This document shows, one piece after another, positions 8,696 to 18,330 of a stretch of 64,000 nt of DNA (the stretch's first letter is position 1; the number at the start of each line of letters is the position of its first letter). A program made the translations under genes and the position numbers. The notes beneath the pieces were generated by a model. The model saw only the letters and a list, made by a program, of their open reading frames with translations. It did no database searches and was not told where the DNA came from. Origin of the DNA: Asanoa hainanensis (GTDB lineage: Bacteria > Actinomycetota > Actinomycetes > Mycobacteriales > Micromonosporaceae). The DNA lies in the NCBI RefSeq assembly GCF_900188485.1, contig NZ_FZPH01000003.1, forward strand, positions 1 to 64,000, written 5' to 3'.

Positions 8696-10194
8696 TGACC
8701 ACCACGACGCTGCCCACCTACGACGAGGCGATCGCCGGCTTCGAGCCCGTGATCGGCCTGGAGACCCACGTCGAGCTCGGCACCAACACCAAGATGTTCT
8801 GCGGCTGCCCGACCGACTTCGGCGGCGAGCCCAACACCCGGGTCTGCCCGGTCTGCCTCGGCCTGCCCGGCTCGCTGCCGGTGGCCAACAAGGCGGCCAT
8901 CGAGGCGACGATCCGGATCGGCCTGGCGCTGAACTGCTCGATCGCCACCTGGTGCCGGTTCGCCCGGAAGAACTACTTCTACCCGGACATGCCGAAGAAC
9001 TTCCAGATCAGCCAGTACGACGAGCCGCTGTGCGTCGACGGCTACCTGGACGTGGAGGTCGACGGTAAGACGGTGCGGATCGGCATCGAGCGGGTGCACC
9101 TGGAAGAGGACACCGGCAAGACGCTGCACGTCGGCGGCGCCACCGGCCGCATCCACGGCGCGACCGAGTCGCTGGTCGACTACAACCGCGCCGGCATCCC
9201 GCTGGTCGAGATCGTCACCAAGCCGGTGCCCGGTGCGGGTGCGCTCGCGCCCGAGGTGGCCCGCGCCTACGTCACCGAGCTCCGCGAGGTCATCCGCGGC
9301 CTGGGTGTCTCGGACGTCCGGATGGAAGAGGGCTCGCTGCGCTGCGACGTCAACACGTCGCTCAACCGCCCCGGCGAGGAATGGGGCACCCGCACCGAGA
9401 CCAAGAACGTCAACTCGCTGCGCTCGGTCGAACGCGCCGTCCGCTCGGAGATCATCCGCCAGTCCGCGGTGCTGGAGAGCGGCGGGCGGATCATCCAGGA
9501 GACCCGGCACTTCTCCGAGGAGACCGGCGACACGCGTCCGGGCCGCTCGAAGGAGACGGCGACCGACTACCGCTACTTCCCCGAGCCCGACCTGGTGCCG
9601 CTCGCTCCCGACCCGGCCTGGGTCGAGGAGCTCAAGGCGGCCCTGCCCGAGCCGCCGCGCGAGCGTCGCAAGCGCATTCAGGAAGCCTGGGGTCTGTCCG
9701 ATCTGGACATGCAGTCGGTGGTCAACGCTGGTGCGGTCGAGCTGATCGAGGAGACGGTCGCGGCGGGCGCCACGGCTGCCGCCGCCCGGAAGTGGTGGCT
9801 GGGTGAGCTGGCCCGCCGCGCCAACGAGGCCGGCATCGACCTCGCGTCCGTGGGTGCCACGCCCGCACAGGTCGCCGAGCTCCAGACGCTGGTCGATGGC
9901 GGCAAGCTCAACGACAAGCTCGCGCGGGTGGTGCTCGAGGGCGTCGTCGCCGGTGAGGGCTCCCCGACAGCCGTGATGGAGGCCCGTGGGCTCGCGGTGG
10001 TCTCGGACACCGGTGCGTTGACGGCCGCGGTCGACGAGGCCATCGCCGCCAACCCCGACGTCGCCGCCAAGGTCCGCGACGGCAAGGTGGCCGCGGCCGG
10101 CGCCCTCGTCGGCGCCGTCATGAAGACCACCAAGGGACAGGCGGACGCGAAGACGGTTCGCGAGTTGATTCTTGAGCGGCTTGGCGCCGGCTGA
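8695..10194 (+). CDS. gatB: Asp-tRNA(Asn)/Glu-tRNA(Gln) amidotransferase subunit B
   Basis: 499 aa, full length. The cradle domain begins [15 protein letters not shown] and includes the zinc-site cysteines of CGCP and CPVC (about residues 39-66). EDTGK and [13 protein letters not shown] follow. The C-terminal GatB/Yqey helical domain (about 350-499) binds tRNA. GatB phosphorylates the misacylated aminoacyl-tRNA and transfers ammonia to it. The start is ATG 8695, which shares its A with the gatA stop. It is the last gene of the operon; the dispersed repeat follows 37 bp downstream. Confidence 0.98.
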   Translation: MTTTTLPTYDEAIAGFEPVIGLETHVELGTNTKMFCGCPTDFGGEPNTRVCPVCLGLPGSLPVANKAAIEATIRIGLALNCSIATWCRFARKNYFYPDMPKNFQISQYDEPLCVDGYLDVEVDGKTVRIGIERVHLEEDTGKTLHVGGATGRIHGATESLVDYNRAGIPLVEIVTKPVPGAGALAPEVARAYVTELREVIRGLGVSDVRMEEGSLRCDVNTSLNRPGEEWGTRTETKNVNSLRSVERAVRSEIIRQSAVLESGGRIIQETRHFSEETGDTRPGRSKETATDYRYFPEPDLVPLAPDPAWVEELKAALPEPPRERRKRIQEAWGLSDLDMQSVVNAGAVELIEETVAAGATAAAARKWWLGELARRANEAGIDLASVGATPAQVAELQTLVDGGKLNDKLARVVLEGVVAGEGSPTAVMEARGLAVVSDTGALTAAVDEAIAANPDVAAKVRDGKVAAAGALVGAVMKTTKGQADAKTVRELILERLGAG

Positions 10195-10231
10195 AGTCCA
10201 TCAAGGACCTGAAGACGAAGATCTAGAGCGG

Positions 10232-10305
10232 TTCCCGGGTTCGCGGGCGGCACGACCGTCGCTCCCGCCGGGGACCGCTCGCTTCGCTTCGCTGCCGGGT
10301 CCGCG
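10232..10305. repeat. single copy of the dispersed intergenic repeat
   Basis: This copy runs from TTCCCGGGTTCGCGGGCGG through ACGACCGTCGCTCCCGCCGG and GCTCGCTTCGCTTCGCTGCC to GGGTCCGCGG. It matches, in the same orientation, the reverse complement of 6635-6707 over nearly its whole length. It lies between the gatB stop and the 3' end of the convergent phosphotransferase gene, so the gatCAB operon has copies on both sides. Confidence 0.75.
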
Positions 10306-10319
10306 GTGCACGACCAACA

Positions 10320-11048
10320 TCAGTCGCGCAGGAGGTCGAGCAACCTGCGCGCCTGGTGGCGCGCGAGGTGTTCAGGGTTCCGGCGGCTGGCCGGACCGCC
10401 CGGTCGCAACAGCGACAGCCAGAACATCGCCCACAGCCGCCGTGCCGCCCGCAGTCGGCGACGATCGCTCACCGCGTCGGCGAACTGCTTCGGCAGTCCG
10501 TCCGCGAACAACTGGCGGGCGGACACGTGCTCGGCGAGGAGAGCGATCTCGGTGGCCGGATCGCTGACGCGGGCGTCTTCGAAGTCGACGATCCGGACCC
10601 GGCGGCCGTCCCACAGGTAGTTGGCCAGGTTCGGGTCGCGATGGCCGAGCACGAGGGTGTCCGGACGTTCGCTGAGCAGGTCCGGGTCGGGACCCCACCA
10701 CCAGCGGGCTGACGCGGCGAGCGCCGCGCCGACCTCGGCCGGCGGGTCGGGCCAGTCGGCATCGCCGAGTCGGCGTGCGAAGTGCAGATCAGGCGCCCAG
10801 TCCTCGACCGGTGGGTCGCCGTCGAACGGCACCGACCACAGTGTCCGGACGGCCGTCGCGAGCTTCATGGTCACCGTCGGCGGGTTCGCGTCGAGACTCG
10901 CGCGGACCGGCTCCGGCGCCAGCCCGGCCGCGTGCTCACGCAACCGGTGCAACACGGCCCACTCGCGCCGATGCTCGCCACGCCCCCATGAGGTGTAGCG
11001 CTTGGTCACCAACCCGTCCGCGAACCGCAGCGCATGCGTCGTGGCCAT
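10320..11048 (-). CDS. aminoglycoside phosphotransferase/choline-kinase-like (APH family) kinase
   Basis: 242 aa. The kinase catalytic loop is LGHRDPNLANYL (His136, Asp138, Asn143) and the metal-binding Asp lies in VRIVDFEDARVSDP (Asp155), the APH-fold equivalents of the Brenner and DFG motifs. The N-terminal lobe is short (about 100 residues) and has no obvious P-loop. The substrate is unknown: the family includes antibiotic kinases, choline/ethanolamine kinases and sugar kinases. Nothing in the neighbourhood points to resistance. The start is ATG 11048. It is convergent with gatB. Confidence 0.78.
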   Translation of the reverse strand: MATTHALRFADGLVTKRYTSWGRGEHRREWAVLHRLREHAAGLAPEPVRASLDANPPTVTMKLATAVRTLWSVPFDGDPPVEDWAPDLHFARRLGDADWPDPPAEVGAALAASARWWWGPDPDLLSERPDTLVLGHRDPNLANYLWDGRRVRIVDFEDARVSDPATEIALLAEHVSARQLFADGLPKQFADAVSDRRRLRAARRLWAMFWLSLLRPGGPASRRNPEHLARHQARRLLDLLRD

Positions 11049-11121
11049 CCCTCGAGCCTAGGCCGCACAAAGCGATGCGGTGACCGCCCGCCGACCCTTC
11101 AACGGTGCGCGAGACGGTCCC

Positions 11122-11149
11122 GGCAGCAGACTGCTGCCCGCTGCGCGGG
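11122..11149 (-). terminator. hairpin region downstream of the alpha/beta hydrolase
   Basis: GGCAGCAG and CTGCTGCC flank a single A (11122-11138), and CCCGC-TGC-GCGGG follows immediately (11137-11149). The two stems lie just after the hydrolase stop on the minus strand. There is no U-tract, as is usual for actinomycete terminators. Function is inferred from position. Confidence 0.4.
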
Positions 11150-11158
11150 CCGCTCGCG

Positions 11159-11998
11159 TTACCGGGCGGGCTCCCCGGACCGCGGTGCCACGGGTGTCGC
11201 GAAGAATTCGGCGAACACCTCGACCAGGTTGTCGGGCGCCCGGTTGATGCCGTCGTGCGCGCTGCCCGGGATCTGCATCGAACGGGCGTTGGGTAGGGCC
11301 GCGGCCAAGGCGTCGTCGGCCGTCACGTAGTAGCGCGGACCCCTGCCCCCGCAGGCCAGCAACACTGACGCGGTCACGCCGGCCCAGCGGTCGGCGGGGC
11401 CGTCGGCCGCCGCGATCAACGTCGACTCGTCGAGGGTCATTGGCAGCAGGTCGCCCATCATTCGGCCGATCGGCGTGCGCAGGAAGAGCCGGCACATCAC
11501 CACTCGCACCGCGAGCGGTAGGCGCGCGGCCGCCTGGTGCGTGTTGATGCCGGCCGCGGTGAGCGCCATCGCCAGCGGCAGGTCGCCGGCCGCGGCCGCC
11601 GCACGGGCAGCCGGCAGCCACGACGCCGGAAAGCTGCCGTCGATCGAGATCGCCGCGTCGTAGAGCGCCAACCGCTGGATCGGCAGCCGCAGCGCGGCGT
11701 CCAACGCGATGAGGCCCCCGGCGCTGTGCCCGACCACGTTGCCGGCGCCGGTGTGGGCGAGCACCGCGGCGAGGTCGGAGACCTCCTGGTCGAACGTGTA
11801 GGGCAGCGCCCGCGCGGGCGCGTCACCCCGACCACGGCGGTTGTAGAGATGCACCGTGAACCGGTCGGCCAGCGCCGCCGCGAAGCGCCGGTAGACGTCG
11901 ATCGTCACCCCGCCGCCGTGCACCACCACGATGCCCGGCCCCGTGCCCGTCGAATGCAGCGCGATCGTCGCGCCGTCGAACGTCGTGACCCGCTCCAT
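11159..11998 (-). CDS. alpha/beta-fold hydrolase
   Basis: 279 aa. The oxyanion-hole motif is VVVHGGG (about 24-30), the nucleophile elbow is VVGHSAGG (Ser92) and the catalytic His lies in PGSAHDG (His248); the acid is probably among DDA 228-230. This is a soluble esterase/hydrolase of unknown substrate. The start is ATG 11998 with GGGAGG upstream. It is divergent from a TetR regulator. A 27-bp palindrome sits in their shared promoter region, so TetR very likely represses this gene and the hydrolase probably acts on, or generates, the TetR ligand. Confidence 0.85.
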   Translation of the reverse strand: MERVTTFDGATIALHSTGTGPGIVVVHGGGVTIDVYRRFAAALADRFTVHLYNRRGRGDAPARALPYTFDQEVSDLAAVLAHTGAGNVVGHSAGGLIALDAALRLPIQRLALYDAAISIDGSFPASWLPAARAAAAAGDLPLAMALTAAGINTHQAAARLPLAVRVVMCRLFLRTPIGRMMGDLLPMTLDESTLIAAADGPADRWAGVTASVLLACGGRGPRYYVTADDALAAALPNARSMQIPGSAHDGINRAPDNLVEVFAEFFATPVAPRSGEPAR

Positions 11999-12012
11999 GT
12001 AGAGACCTCCCT

Positions 12013-12039
12013 AAACTGCGAACGTCGTTTGCAGTTTAC
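12013..12039. promoter_or_regulatory. 27-bp palindromic operator between hydrolase and TetR genes
   Basis: The arms are TAAACTGC (12013-12020) and GCAGTTTA (12032-12039), with inner AACG and CGTT completing the symmetry. Apart from the centre, only one base pair breaks the palindrome. The right arm touches a TACAGT hexamer that could be the -10 of the TetR gene. Its size and position are typical of a TetR-family operator controlling both divergent genes. Confidence 0.7.
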
Positions 12040-12048
12040 AGTTGGGCG

Positions 12049-12762
12049 GTGAGCGATGCGCAACCCATCTGGACAAGACCCGAGCGGGGCCGGCGTGGAC
12101 CCACACCGGGACACAGCCGGAACGAGATCGTGACGGCCGCCATCGCGCTGGCCGACGCCGAAGGCCTGCCGGCGGTCTCGATGCGCGCGGTCGCCTCCGC
12201 GTTGGACACCACGGCCGGATCGCTCTACCGCTACCTGTCGTCCCGCGACGACCTGCTCGACCTCATGACCGACCACGCGGTCGGCGAACTGAAGCCCTAT
12301 CCGCGGCCCGCGGGCGACTGGCTGGACCAACTGCAAGCCCTGGCCACACAACAGCTCGAGCTGCACCGCCGCCACCGCTGGCTGGGCGAGGTGATCCAAC
12401 GCCCGACCGCCGCCGGCCCGCAGACCCTGTCGTGGTTCGACCACTGCCTCGGCATCCTGCGCGAGGTCCCCGCGCCCACCACCGCCAAGTTCGAGGCGAT
12501 CGCGTTGATGACCGGCACAGTGGTCCTGTTCAGCCGCGCGCAACCCACCGGGCAACCGTTCGCGGCCCTCGACCCCGCGCGCCACCCACATCTGACCGCC
12601 GCGCTGGCAAACCCCGGACCACCACCGAAGGACGACCTCTTCGCCCGCGCGCTGCGGGCTCTGCTGACCGGCCTGCTACTTGGCGAACGCGGCCAGGAAG
12701 CGGTCGCGGAAGGCGTCCATGCGCCAGACCGGGCCGTCGGCCACCGGGGCCAGGCCGGGTGA
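12049..12762 (+). CDS. TetR-family transcriptional regulator
   Basis: 237 aa. The N-terminal helix-turn-helix (about residues 24-70) reads IVTAAIALADAEGLPAVSMR followed by AVASALDTTAGSLYRYLSSRDDLLDLM. The C-terminal ligand-binding region is of TetR_C type. The start is GTG 12049, 6 nt downstream of TACAGT, with no ribosome site, so the transcript is probably leaderless. The last 29 residues overlap the 3' end of the convergent sulfatase gene (87 bp). It should repress itself and the divergent hydrolase through the 27-bp operator. Confidence 0.9.
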   Translation: MSDAQPIWTRPERGRRGPTPGHSRNEIVTAAIALADAEGLPAVSMRAVASALDTTAGSLYRYLSSRDDLLDLMTDHAVGELKPYPRPAGDWLDQLQALATQQLELHRRHRWLGEVIQRPTAAGPQTLSWFDHCLGILREVPAPTTAKFEAIALMTGTVVLFSRAQPTGQPFAALDPARHPHLTAALANPGPPPKDDLFARALRALLTGLLLGERGQEAVAEGVHAPDRAVGHRGQAG

Positions 12763-14265
12763 CCAGCCCCAGCTCGCGATGCGCGGCAGGATCGTCGGGT
12801 CCTTGGCGATCACGGTGATCGGGATGTCCCGGTTCGGGTCGGGGCCCGTGACGACCGGAGACGGCTGGTGGTCGCCGAGCATCACCATGACCGTGTTCGA
12901 GTTGCCGAACTTCTCCATATAGGACACCAGGCTGTCGACCGAGTACTCGACCGTACGCCGGTAGTTGTCCCGTACCGTGTTCGCGTCCTCGTTGTTGATC
13001 TCGTCCGGGTTCCCGCCCTTGCCGCCGTTGCCCGGGTACGTGGAGCCGTCGCCGAGCTTGTCCCAGTCCATCATCGGCGGCACCGGGGTCCACGGCGCGT
13101 GGCTCGACAGCAGGTCGATCTCGGCCATCACCGGCTTGCGCCCGGGAGCGGCCATCTCCGTCCGGTGGAACGAGTGCAGCGTGAACTGGTCCGGGATCGA
13201 GGAGAACGCGTAACCCTGACCCTTGTAGCCGAGCGTCCGGTCGTCGTACTCCTTGTCCCAGCCGTAGACCGCGCCCTCGGGCCAGTCGCGGCGGTTCGCC
13301 GGCATCACCGCCACCGTGCGCCAGCCGGCCTTGGAGAACGCCGTCGTCAGCGTGTAGCGCGTGCCTTCCGTGAACTTCCCGTACCGCCGCTGGCTGTCGA
13401 TCCACAGCCCCGACTGGAACGTCGAGTGGGCGAGCCAGCTCCCACCGCCGATGGTCGACGAGGTCAGCCACCCGCTGCTGGACTGGAAGCCGGCCGCCGT
13501 CAGCTGCTGAGTACGCGATGCCAGCAGGGCGGCGGTCTGCGGGTAGTTGACGGCGTCACGGCCGTAGCTCTCCACGAACGCGAAGATGACGTCCTTGCCC
13601 CGCAACCCCTGCAGGAGCTGCGAGGCGGGTACGTCGCGGTAGGCGTCGGTGGACTCCTCACGGTCGTACGCCGCCTGGTCCCGGATGTCCGCCCGCAGTT
13701 GAGCGGCGTGGTCGTAGGCTGCCGCGGCCGTGCTCCGACCGGCCACCGGCACGCCGGGCACCAGGTGCACGCCCAGGATCGCCAGCGCCACCCAGACCAC
13801 GGCGAGCCCGGCGACGACGCGCAGCGCGAGGTTCCGGCGCACCGACACCACCCGCGACAGCCGCAGGATCGACAGCACCGCCAGCACCGGCAGCGCCAAG
13901 GCGAGCAGGATCGCCACGACCACGGCGCCGACCGCACCGGGCTTGCCGAACGACTCGGAGACCCACTCGGAGGCCGCGCGGAACAGCGACCAGTCCGAGA
14001 GCGGGTCGAACTGCCGGGACAGCGTGACGCCGAAGCCGAGGTCGAGCAGCTTGAGGATGCTGATCGCGCCCAGCAGGACGCCGGCGACGATGCCGACGAT
14101 CGTGCGGGCCCGCGGCGGCAGGAACACCACGATCGCGACGCCGACCAGGGCCTCCAACGGGATCGCCAGCAGGGCCAACGGGCTCAGCGCGGCGAAGTCG
14201 TCGGGTACGAGCAGGAGCAGCAGGACGAAGAACGCGGCCAGGCCCGTCAGGATCCGGCTTTTCAC
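12676..14265 (-). CDS. membrane sulfatase / LTA-synthase-like enzyme
   Basis: 529 aa. There are four or five N-terminal membrane helices (about 1-165) and then an extracytoplasmic alkaline-phosphatase-superfamily domain. Metal and catalytic features are FVESYGRD (Glu232), a Ser/Thr-rich nucleophile segment (264-276, TSSTIGGGS), SSHAPW (His389) and MLGDHQPS (Asp465, His466). This is the layout of LtaS/phosphoethanolamine-transferase/sulfatase proteins, which move or remove phospho- or sulfo-groups on lipid-linked substrates outside the membrane. It is the last gene of the eight-gene operon: its GTG start overlaps the GTP cyclohydrolase II stop (GTGA). That coupling makes it a candidate for the final modification step. 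Confidence 0.82.
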   Translation of the reverse strand: MKSRILTGLAAFFVLLLLLVPDDFAALSPLALLAIPLEALVGVAIVVFLPPRARTIVGIVAGVLLGAISILKLLDLGFGVTLSRQFDPLSDWSLFRAASEWVSESFGKPGAVGAVVVAILLALALPVLAVLSILRLSRVVSVRRNLALRVVAGLAVVWVALAILGVHLVPGVPVAGRSTAAAAYDHAAQLRADIRDQAAYDREESTDAYRDVPASQLLQGLRGKDVIFAFVESYGRDAVNYPQTAALLASRTQQLTAAGFQSSSGWLTSSTIGGGSWLAHSTFQSGLWIDSQRRYGKFTEGTRYTLTTAFSKAGWRTVAVMPANRRDWPEGAVYGWDKEYDDRTLGYKGQGYAFSSIPDQFTLHSFHRTEMAAPGRKPVMAEIDLLSSHAPWTPVPPMMDWDKLGDGSTYPGNGGKGGNPDEINNEDANTVRDNYRRTVEYSVDSLVSYMEKFGNSNTVMVMLGDHQPSPVVTGPDPNRDIPITVIAKDPTILPRIASWGWSPGLAPVADGPVWRMDAFRDRFLAAFAK

Positions 14266-14894
14266 GACGCCAGCCAGTCCTGTTCCACCGCACGTCGGGC
14301 GTATCTCGCCTTGGCCGCCAGATAGCCCGCGTTGGCCGCGGACAGGTGCAGGCGGGTCGGCACCCGCTTCGTGACCGCCACGCCCAGGGAGGTGAGCTGC
14401 TCCTCCTTGTCAGGGTTGTTGGAGAGCAACGCGATGCGCGAGACACCGAGGGCGCGCAGCATCTGCGCGGCCGGCGTGTAGTCACGCTCGTCCTCGCCGT
14501 GGCCGAGCGCGAGGTTCGCCTCGTACGTGTCCATTCCGGTGTCCTGCAGGGCGTACGCGTCGAGCTTGGCGTAGAGGCCGATGCCGCGACCCTCCTGCCG
14601 GAGGTAGAGCAGCAGGCCGCCGGTGTTGCTGATCCGCTCGACCGCCTCGCGCAGCTGCGGGCCGCAGTCGCAGCGCTCGCTGCCGAACACGTCGCCGGTC
14701 AGGCACTCGCTGTGGGGCCGCACCAGGGGCGCCTCGTCACGGGCCACGGTGTCGCGCCACTCGCCGAGCCCGAAGGCGATGTGCTCGCGGCCGTCCACGA
14801 GGCCGTGGAAGGTGAACACCTCCGCCTTCGTGGCGTATCCGTCGGGGAACCGAAGGGGGACCGATACCTGCGTACGTATCGTCGCGTCGTCCAT
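14262..14894 (-). CDS. ribA: GTP cyclohydrolase II
   Basis: 210 aa, a stand-alone GCH II without a RibB domain. Zinc cysteines are Cys64, Cys75 and Cys77 ([19 protein letters not shown]), and the catalytic loop is RQEGRGIGL (Arg99-Arg103); [12 protein letters not shown] follows. It converts GTP to 2,5-diamino-6-(5-phosphoribosylamino)pyrimidin-4-one, formate and pyrophosphate. The start is ATG 14894, five bases after AGGAG. An in-frame ATG at 14906 lies inside the upstream stop region. The gene sits directly behind a RibD-type reductase, but without lumazine or riboflavin synthase genes. It therefore probably feeds the local pathway rather than only riboflavin. The symbol describes the activity; a second housekeeping copy may exist elsewhere. 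Confidence 0.93.
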   Translation of the reverse strand: MDDATIRTQVSVPLRFPDGYATKAEVFTFHGLVDGREHIAFGLGEWRDTVARDEAPLVRPHSECLTGDVFGSERCDCGPQLREAVERISNTGGLLLYLRQEGRGIGLYAKLDAYALQDTGMDTYEANLALGHGEDERDYTPAAQMLRALGVSRIALLSNNPDKEEQLTSLGVAVTKRVPTRLHLSAANAGYLAAKARYARRAVEQDWLAS

Positions 14895-14905
14895 CAATCT
14901 CCTCA

Positions 14906-15598
14906 TCAGACGGTGCCGAACCGGGGCGACAGGGCATAGCGGAGCAGCACCACGTCGCCCACCTGGCGAACCTCGGCCAGGGTCGCCCGGCGCTCCTGAC
15001 ACCACGGGAAGTCGCCGTCGCCGACGAACCGGGGTGCCTTGGAGTCGCCGACGAAGAACGGTGCCACCACGAGGTGCAGCTCGTCGGCGAGCTCCTCGCA
15101 CAGGAACTGGGTGTGGATGGTGCCGCCGCCCTCGACCATCAACCGGCGGACGCCGCGGGTGTGCAGGTCCTCGGCTACCCGGCGCAGGTTCACCGGCTGC
15201 CCGCCGTCGACGACGGTGGCGTACTCCCCCAGCCGTCGCTCGGTCTGACGCACGGTGGAGGTCGCGCAGTAGACGATCTTCTCGGTGTCTTCCGACTGGA
15301 AGAAGGCCGCTTCCGCGTCCAGGTCGCCGCCCTCGGTGACGGTCACCTTGCGCGGCGTCGGGTGCTCGCCGCGGGCCACCCGGGCCGCCCGGTGCTCCGG
15401 CGACTTGACCACCAGGCGGGGGTTGTCGCGGCGGACCGTCTCGGCGCCGACCAGGATCGCGTCGCAGCCGGCGCGGACCTCGTCGACCCGGTGGAAGTCG
15501 GCCTCGTTGGAGAGCATGAGGCGGTCGTCGGCGGTGTCGTTGACATAACCGTCGATCGACATGGCGCAGCTCAGCACGATGTAGGGCCGCTCAGCCAT
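14906..15598 (-). CDS. RibD C-terminal-type pyrimidine reductase (DHFR-like fold)
   Basis: 230 aa. The reductase core is clear: [14 protein letters not shown] (start of the fold), [33 protein letters not shown] in pieces, and the NADPH-binding [13 protein letters not shown] (about 170-182). It has no deaminase domain. In riboflavin synthesis this fold reduces the ribosylamino-pyrimidine ring sugar to ribityl. Here, next to GCH II, it probably acts on the GCH II product or a derivative. I chose ATG 15598, which has GGAG 9 bases upstream; ATG 15631 would add 11 residues without a ribosome site. It overlaps the upstream membrane gene by 8 bp. Confidence 0.87.
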   Translation of the reverse strand: MAERPYIVLSCAMSIDGYVNDTADDRLMLSNEADFHRVDEVRAGCDAILVGAETVRRDNPRLVVKSPEHRAARVARGEHPTPRKVTVTEGGDLDAEAAFFQSEDTEKIVYCATSTVRQTERRLGEYATVVDGGQPVNLRRVAEDLHTRGVRRLMVEGGGTIHTQFLCEELADELHLVVAPFFVGDSKAPRFVGDGDFPWCQERRATLAEVRQVGDVVLLRYALSPRFGTV

Positions 15599-16523
15599 GG
15601 CTGTACTCCGGTTGCCGGTGGACAGGCTCATGTTCCAGCATTACCGGTTTCTCCGCAGCGCGCCGGCCGTCCGCCCAACGCACCACCAGCACGACGGCCC
15701 CCGGCAGGCTCGCGACCAGCGCCAACACGCCGAACACGACCGCGGTCGAAACGCCCTGCTCGGAGGTCAGGCCGGCGGCGCCGAACGCCCAGGCGGCCAC
15801 CCCCTCGCGCGGGCCCCAGCCCGCGATGTTGCACGGCAGCGCCATCGCCAGGAGGGCCAGCAGGGTGAGCGGGGCGAGCAGGGTCAGCGGGGCGGTGGCG
15901 CCCGCGGTCCGCGCCGCGACCAGGAAGGTGATCAGGTGGCCGGCCAGCACCGCCGCGGTGGTGACCACGACGCCGATGCCGGTGCGGGCCGAGAACAGCC
16001 CGGTGCGGATCCGCATCCGGCCCTTCACGAGCCAGGCGACCAGGCCCAGGACGGCCAGCGCGGCCACCGCCATCGGCATGTGCTGGCGGACCGGCGACGG
16101 GAACACCGCCAGAGTGATCACCGACAGGGCGATCGTCACGACGAAGCCGGCCATCCGCTCGACCACGACCGCGCGTACGCCCAGCTTGACGTCGCCAATG
16201 TCCTTGCCGTGCCGGACCGCCCGGTGCACGTCGCCGACCACGCCGCCGGGCAGCGTGGTGTTGAGGAACTGCGCCCGGTAGTAGGCGCCGACGGCCTCCC
16301 GCAGGGGCAGCGTGACGCCGAGCCCGCGGGCCACCAGCGCCCACCGGTAGGCGCAGGCCACGGTGGTCACCACGCCGATCACGAAGGCGGTGGTCAGCGC
16401 GGTGGCGTCGACCCCGCGCAGGCCGGTCAGGAACGGGCCGCTGCCCAGCCGCCAGACGAGCACGACCAGCACGGCCCCACCGCCGACGAGGCGGGCCCAA
16501 CCCCAGAACTGTGCCCTGGTCAC
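15591..16523 (-). CDS. lysylphosphatidylglycerol-synthase-TM / UPF0104 flippase-like membrane protein
   Basis: 310 aa with about eight membrane helices. It carries the family motif LNTTLPGGVVGDVHRA (about residues 90-105) and later CNIAGWGPREGVAAW. This PF03706-type membrane domain (as in AglD and the MprF flippase half) is associated with lipid-linked substrates and translocation. It has no soluble synthase domain. The start is GTG 16523, overlapping the methyltransferase stop as GTGA. The open frame runs about 197 codons further, but only as a shadow of the methyltransferase. In this operon it suggests that the product is lipid-linked or crosses the membrane. Confidence 0.85.
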   Translation of the reverse strand: MTRAQFWGWARLVGGGAVLVVLVWRLGSGPFLTGLRGVDATALTTAFVIGVVTTVACAYRWALVARGLGVTLPLREAVGAYYRAQFLNTTLPGGVVGDVHRAVRHGKDIGDVKLGVRAVVVERMAGFVVTIALSVITLAVFPSPVRQHMPMAVAALAVLGLVAWLVKGRMRIRTGLFSARTGIGVVVTTAAVLAGHLITFLVAARTAGATAPLTLLAPLTLLALLAMALPCNIAGWGPREGVAAWAFGAAGLTSEQGVSTAVVFGVLALVASLPGAVVLVVRWADGRRAAEKPVMLEHEPVHRQPEYSHG

Positions 16524-17326
16524 GGCGTCGCCAACAGGTCGACGTGCTGGACGGTCGCGGCGAGGCGGCCCTCGGCGATCTCCGCGAGACGGCGGCGGGC
16601 GTAGCCGGCGGACGGCTTGCCGAGCGCGGGCACCTGCTCGACGGCCGCGTCCAGCCACTCCTGGAACCAGACCGCGAGCAGGTCCCGGTCGTCGGCGCCG
16701 AGCCGCCAGGGGCTGGGCCGCAGCGTGGTCGCCACGCCGTGCCGGGCGAACGCGCCGGACAGCGCCGCGACGGCGTCCGGGCCGAGCAGCCGGCGGCCGC
16801 CCACCGCACGCCGCTGGTGCGCGTTGAACGCGGCCGCGACCTCGTCGTCGAACGGGTCCGCCGGATCGAGCTCGACCCGGCCCACCACGGAGAGCATGAC
16901 CAGCGCGGGTACGCGGGCCCCCGCGCACGCCGCCGCGATGGCGTCGACCTCGTCGATGGTCAGGACGTCGATCAGCGCCGAGGCGGTGACCAGGTCGGCG
17001 CCGGACAGGTCGGTGGCGCTCAGCGTGCCGAGGTCGCGCTGCCGGGTCACGGCGGTGATCTGCTCCGGCTTGCCGGCCATGGCCGCGGCCAGCAGGTCGG
17101 GGTCGCGGTCCCACATGATCCAGTGCTGCGCGCCCGGCAGCCGGGGCGCCAGCCAGCGGGCCGCCGAGCCGGTGCCGCAGCCGAAGTCGTGGATCACCAG
17201 GCGGTCCACCGAGCCCAGCCGCTCACGCACCTCTGTGACCAGCTCTTCGGAGCGTGCGGTCGCGTCAGCGGCTTCACGCAGGCGCAGCCAGTTGGGGCTG
17301 GCCTTGGGCATCAGGGCGCTCGTCAT
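16520..17326 (-). CDS. class I SAM-dependent methyltransferase
   Basis: 268 aa. Motif I is VIHDFGCGTGSAARWLAPRL (about residues 43-62), followed by an acidic loop WDRDPDLL and a later LVTASALIDVLT. The fold resembles small-molecule methyltransferases. It has a long C-terminal region with tryptophan-rich PWRLGADDRDLLAVWFQEW. Start ATG 17326 overlaps the glycosyltransferase stop as ATGA, and its own stop overlaps the flippase-like gene as GTGA. The acceptor is unknown, but the gene is embedded in the pterin-like/lipid operon. Confidence 0.87.
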   Translation of the reverse strand: MTSALMPKASPNWLRLREAADATARSEELVTEVRERLGSVDRLVIHDFGCGTGSAARWLAPRLPGAQHWIMWDRDPDLLAAAMAGKPEQITAVTRQRDLGTLSATDLSGADLVTASALIDVLTIDEVDAIAAACAGARVPALVMLSVVGRVELDPADPFDDEVAAAFNAHQRRAVGGRRLLGPDAVAALSGAFARHGVATTLRPSPWRLGADDRDLLAVWFQEWLDAAVEQVPALGKPSAGYARRRLAEIAEGRLAATVQHVDLLATP

Positions 17327-18330
17327 CTGCTCGTGCTCTCCCGCATCGCGACCGTGGACAGGACATCGGAGGCCAGCTTCGCGGTGACCGGCCAACCCGT
17401 CAGCGTCGTTCTGCGCAGCCGGGCCGACGTGCGCAGCGCGTCACGGGCGGAGGGTTCGGTGAGCCAGCGCCGCAGCGCGGCAGCCAGCGCGCCGGGGTCG
17501 CCGGGCGGGACCAACACGCCCGGTCGGCTGCCGTCGGGTGCGCGGCCCAGCGTGTCGGGCAGCCCCTGGGCGGTGGTGGTCAGCACCGGGATGCCCCGGG
17601 CCAGGGCCTCGGTGACGACCATGCCGTAGGAGTCGGCGCGGGAGGGCAGCACGAGCAGGTCGGTGTCCGCGTACGCGGCGTCGAGGTCGGCACCCACCAG
17701 CGGGCCGGTGAACCGCATGCCGGCCGGCGCGCGCCCGCGCACCTCGGCGGCGAAGTCGGGATCGCGGTCCAGCGAGCCCACGCACCGCATGCTCCAGCCC
17801 GCGTCGGGCAGCGCCGCCAGCGCGTCGGCGAGCACGTCCTGGCCCTTGTGCGGCAGGACGGCGGCGACACAGAGCAGCCGGTCACCGGTCGCGCTGGGCG
17901 ACGCGACGGGTTGGGGCTCGACGCCGGGCGCGGCCGCCGTGGCCACGACACCGTAGGCGTCCGCCAGGTGCCGTCGGCACCACTCGCTGGTGGTCAGCAC
18001 CGCGTCGGCGGCGGCCAGCACGGCCCGTTCCTCCGGCGCGCCGAACACCATGTGGGCCAGCACCACGAGGCGCAGGCGGCCGACCCGGTCGACCGGCACG
18101 CCCGGCGCCAGCAGACCGTCGACCAGGACCAGCTCGCCGTCGGGCAGCGCATCGAACACCGGACCCAGCGGGGCACCGACCGGCACCAGGTGCTCGCGCA
18201 CCGTCCAGCCCAACCCCACCAGGGCATCGAGGACCCGGCGGTCGTACGCGTTCCCCCCACTGGGGAAGGCCGGGTTGTCGATGTCGTCAGGCACGATGAC
18301 CTGTACGCCGCCCGGCGGCGAATGGTTCAC
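17323..18330 (-). CDS. GT4-type (GT-B) glycosyltransferase
   Basis: 335 aa. The C-terminal half shows the GT4 donor-binding pattern: [14 protein letters not shown], then [20 protein letters not shown] and ARGIPVLTT, the E/D-x7-E nucleotide-sugar site. The N-terminal acceptor half begins [25 protein letters not shown] in part. It should transfer a sugar from an NDP-sugar in the cytoplasm. The start is GTG 18330, overlapping the PTPS-like stop (GTGA). The longer open frame upstream is a shadow of the PTPS-like gene. Confidence 0.88.
   Translation of the reverse strand: MNHSPPGGVQVIVPDDIDNPAFPSGGNAYDRRVLDALVGLGWTVREHLVPVGAPLGPVFDALPDGELVLVDGLLAPGVPVDRVGRLRLVVLAHMVFGAPEERAVLAAADAVLTTSEWCRRHLADAYGVVATAAAPGVEPQPVASPSATGDRLLCVAAVLPHKGQDVLADALAALPDAGWSMRCVGSLDRDPDFAAEVRGRAPAGMRFTGPLVGADLDAAYADTDLLVLPSRADSYGMVVTEALARGIPVLTTTAQGLPDTLGRAPDGSRPGVLVPPGDPGALAAALRRWLTEPSARDALRTSARLRRTTLTGWPVTAKLASDVLSTVAMRESTSR

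Noticed and set aside
10197-10227. Short Lys-rich peptide ([10 protein letters not shown]) after gatB
   Set aside because: It reads like a protein tail but has no start codon, and a stop lies seven codons upstream of CTG. Possibly a remnant of an older gatB end; no support as a gene.
14262-15598. Part of a riboflavin biosynthesis operon
   Set aside because: No ribB, ribE or ribH lies nearby, no FMN riboswitch is visible upstream, and the genes are coupled to glycosyltransferase, methyltransferase and membrane genes instead.
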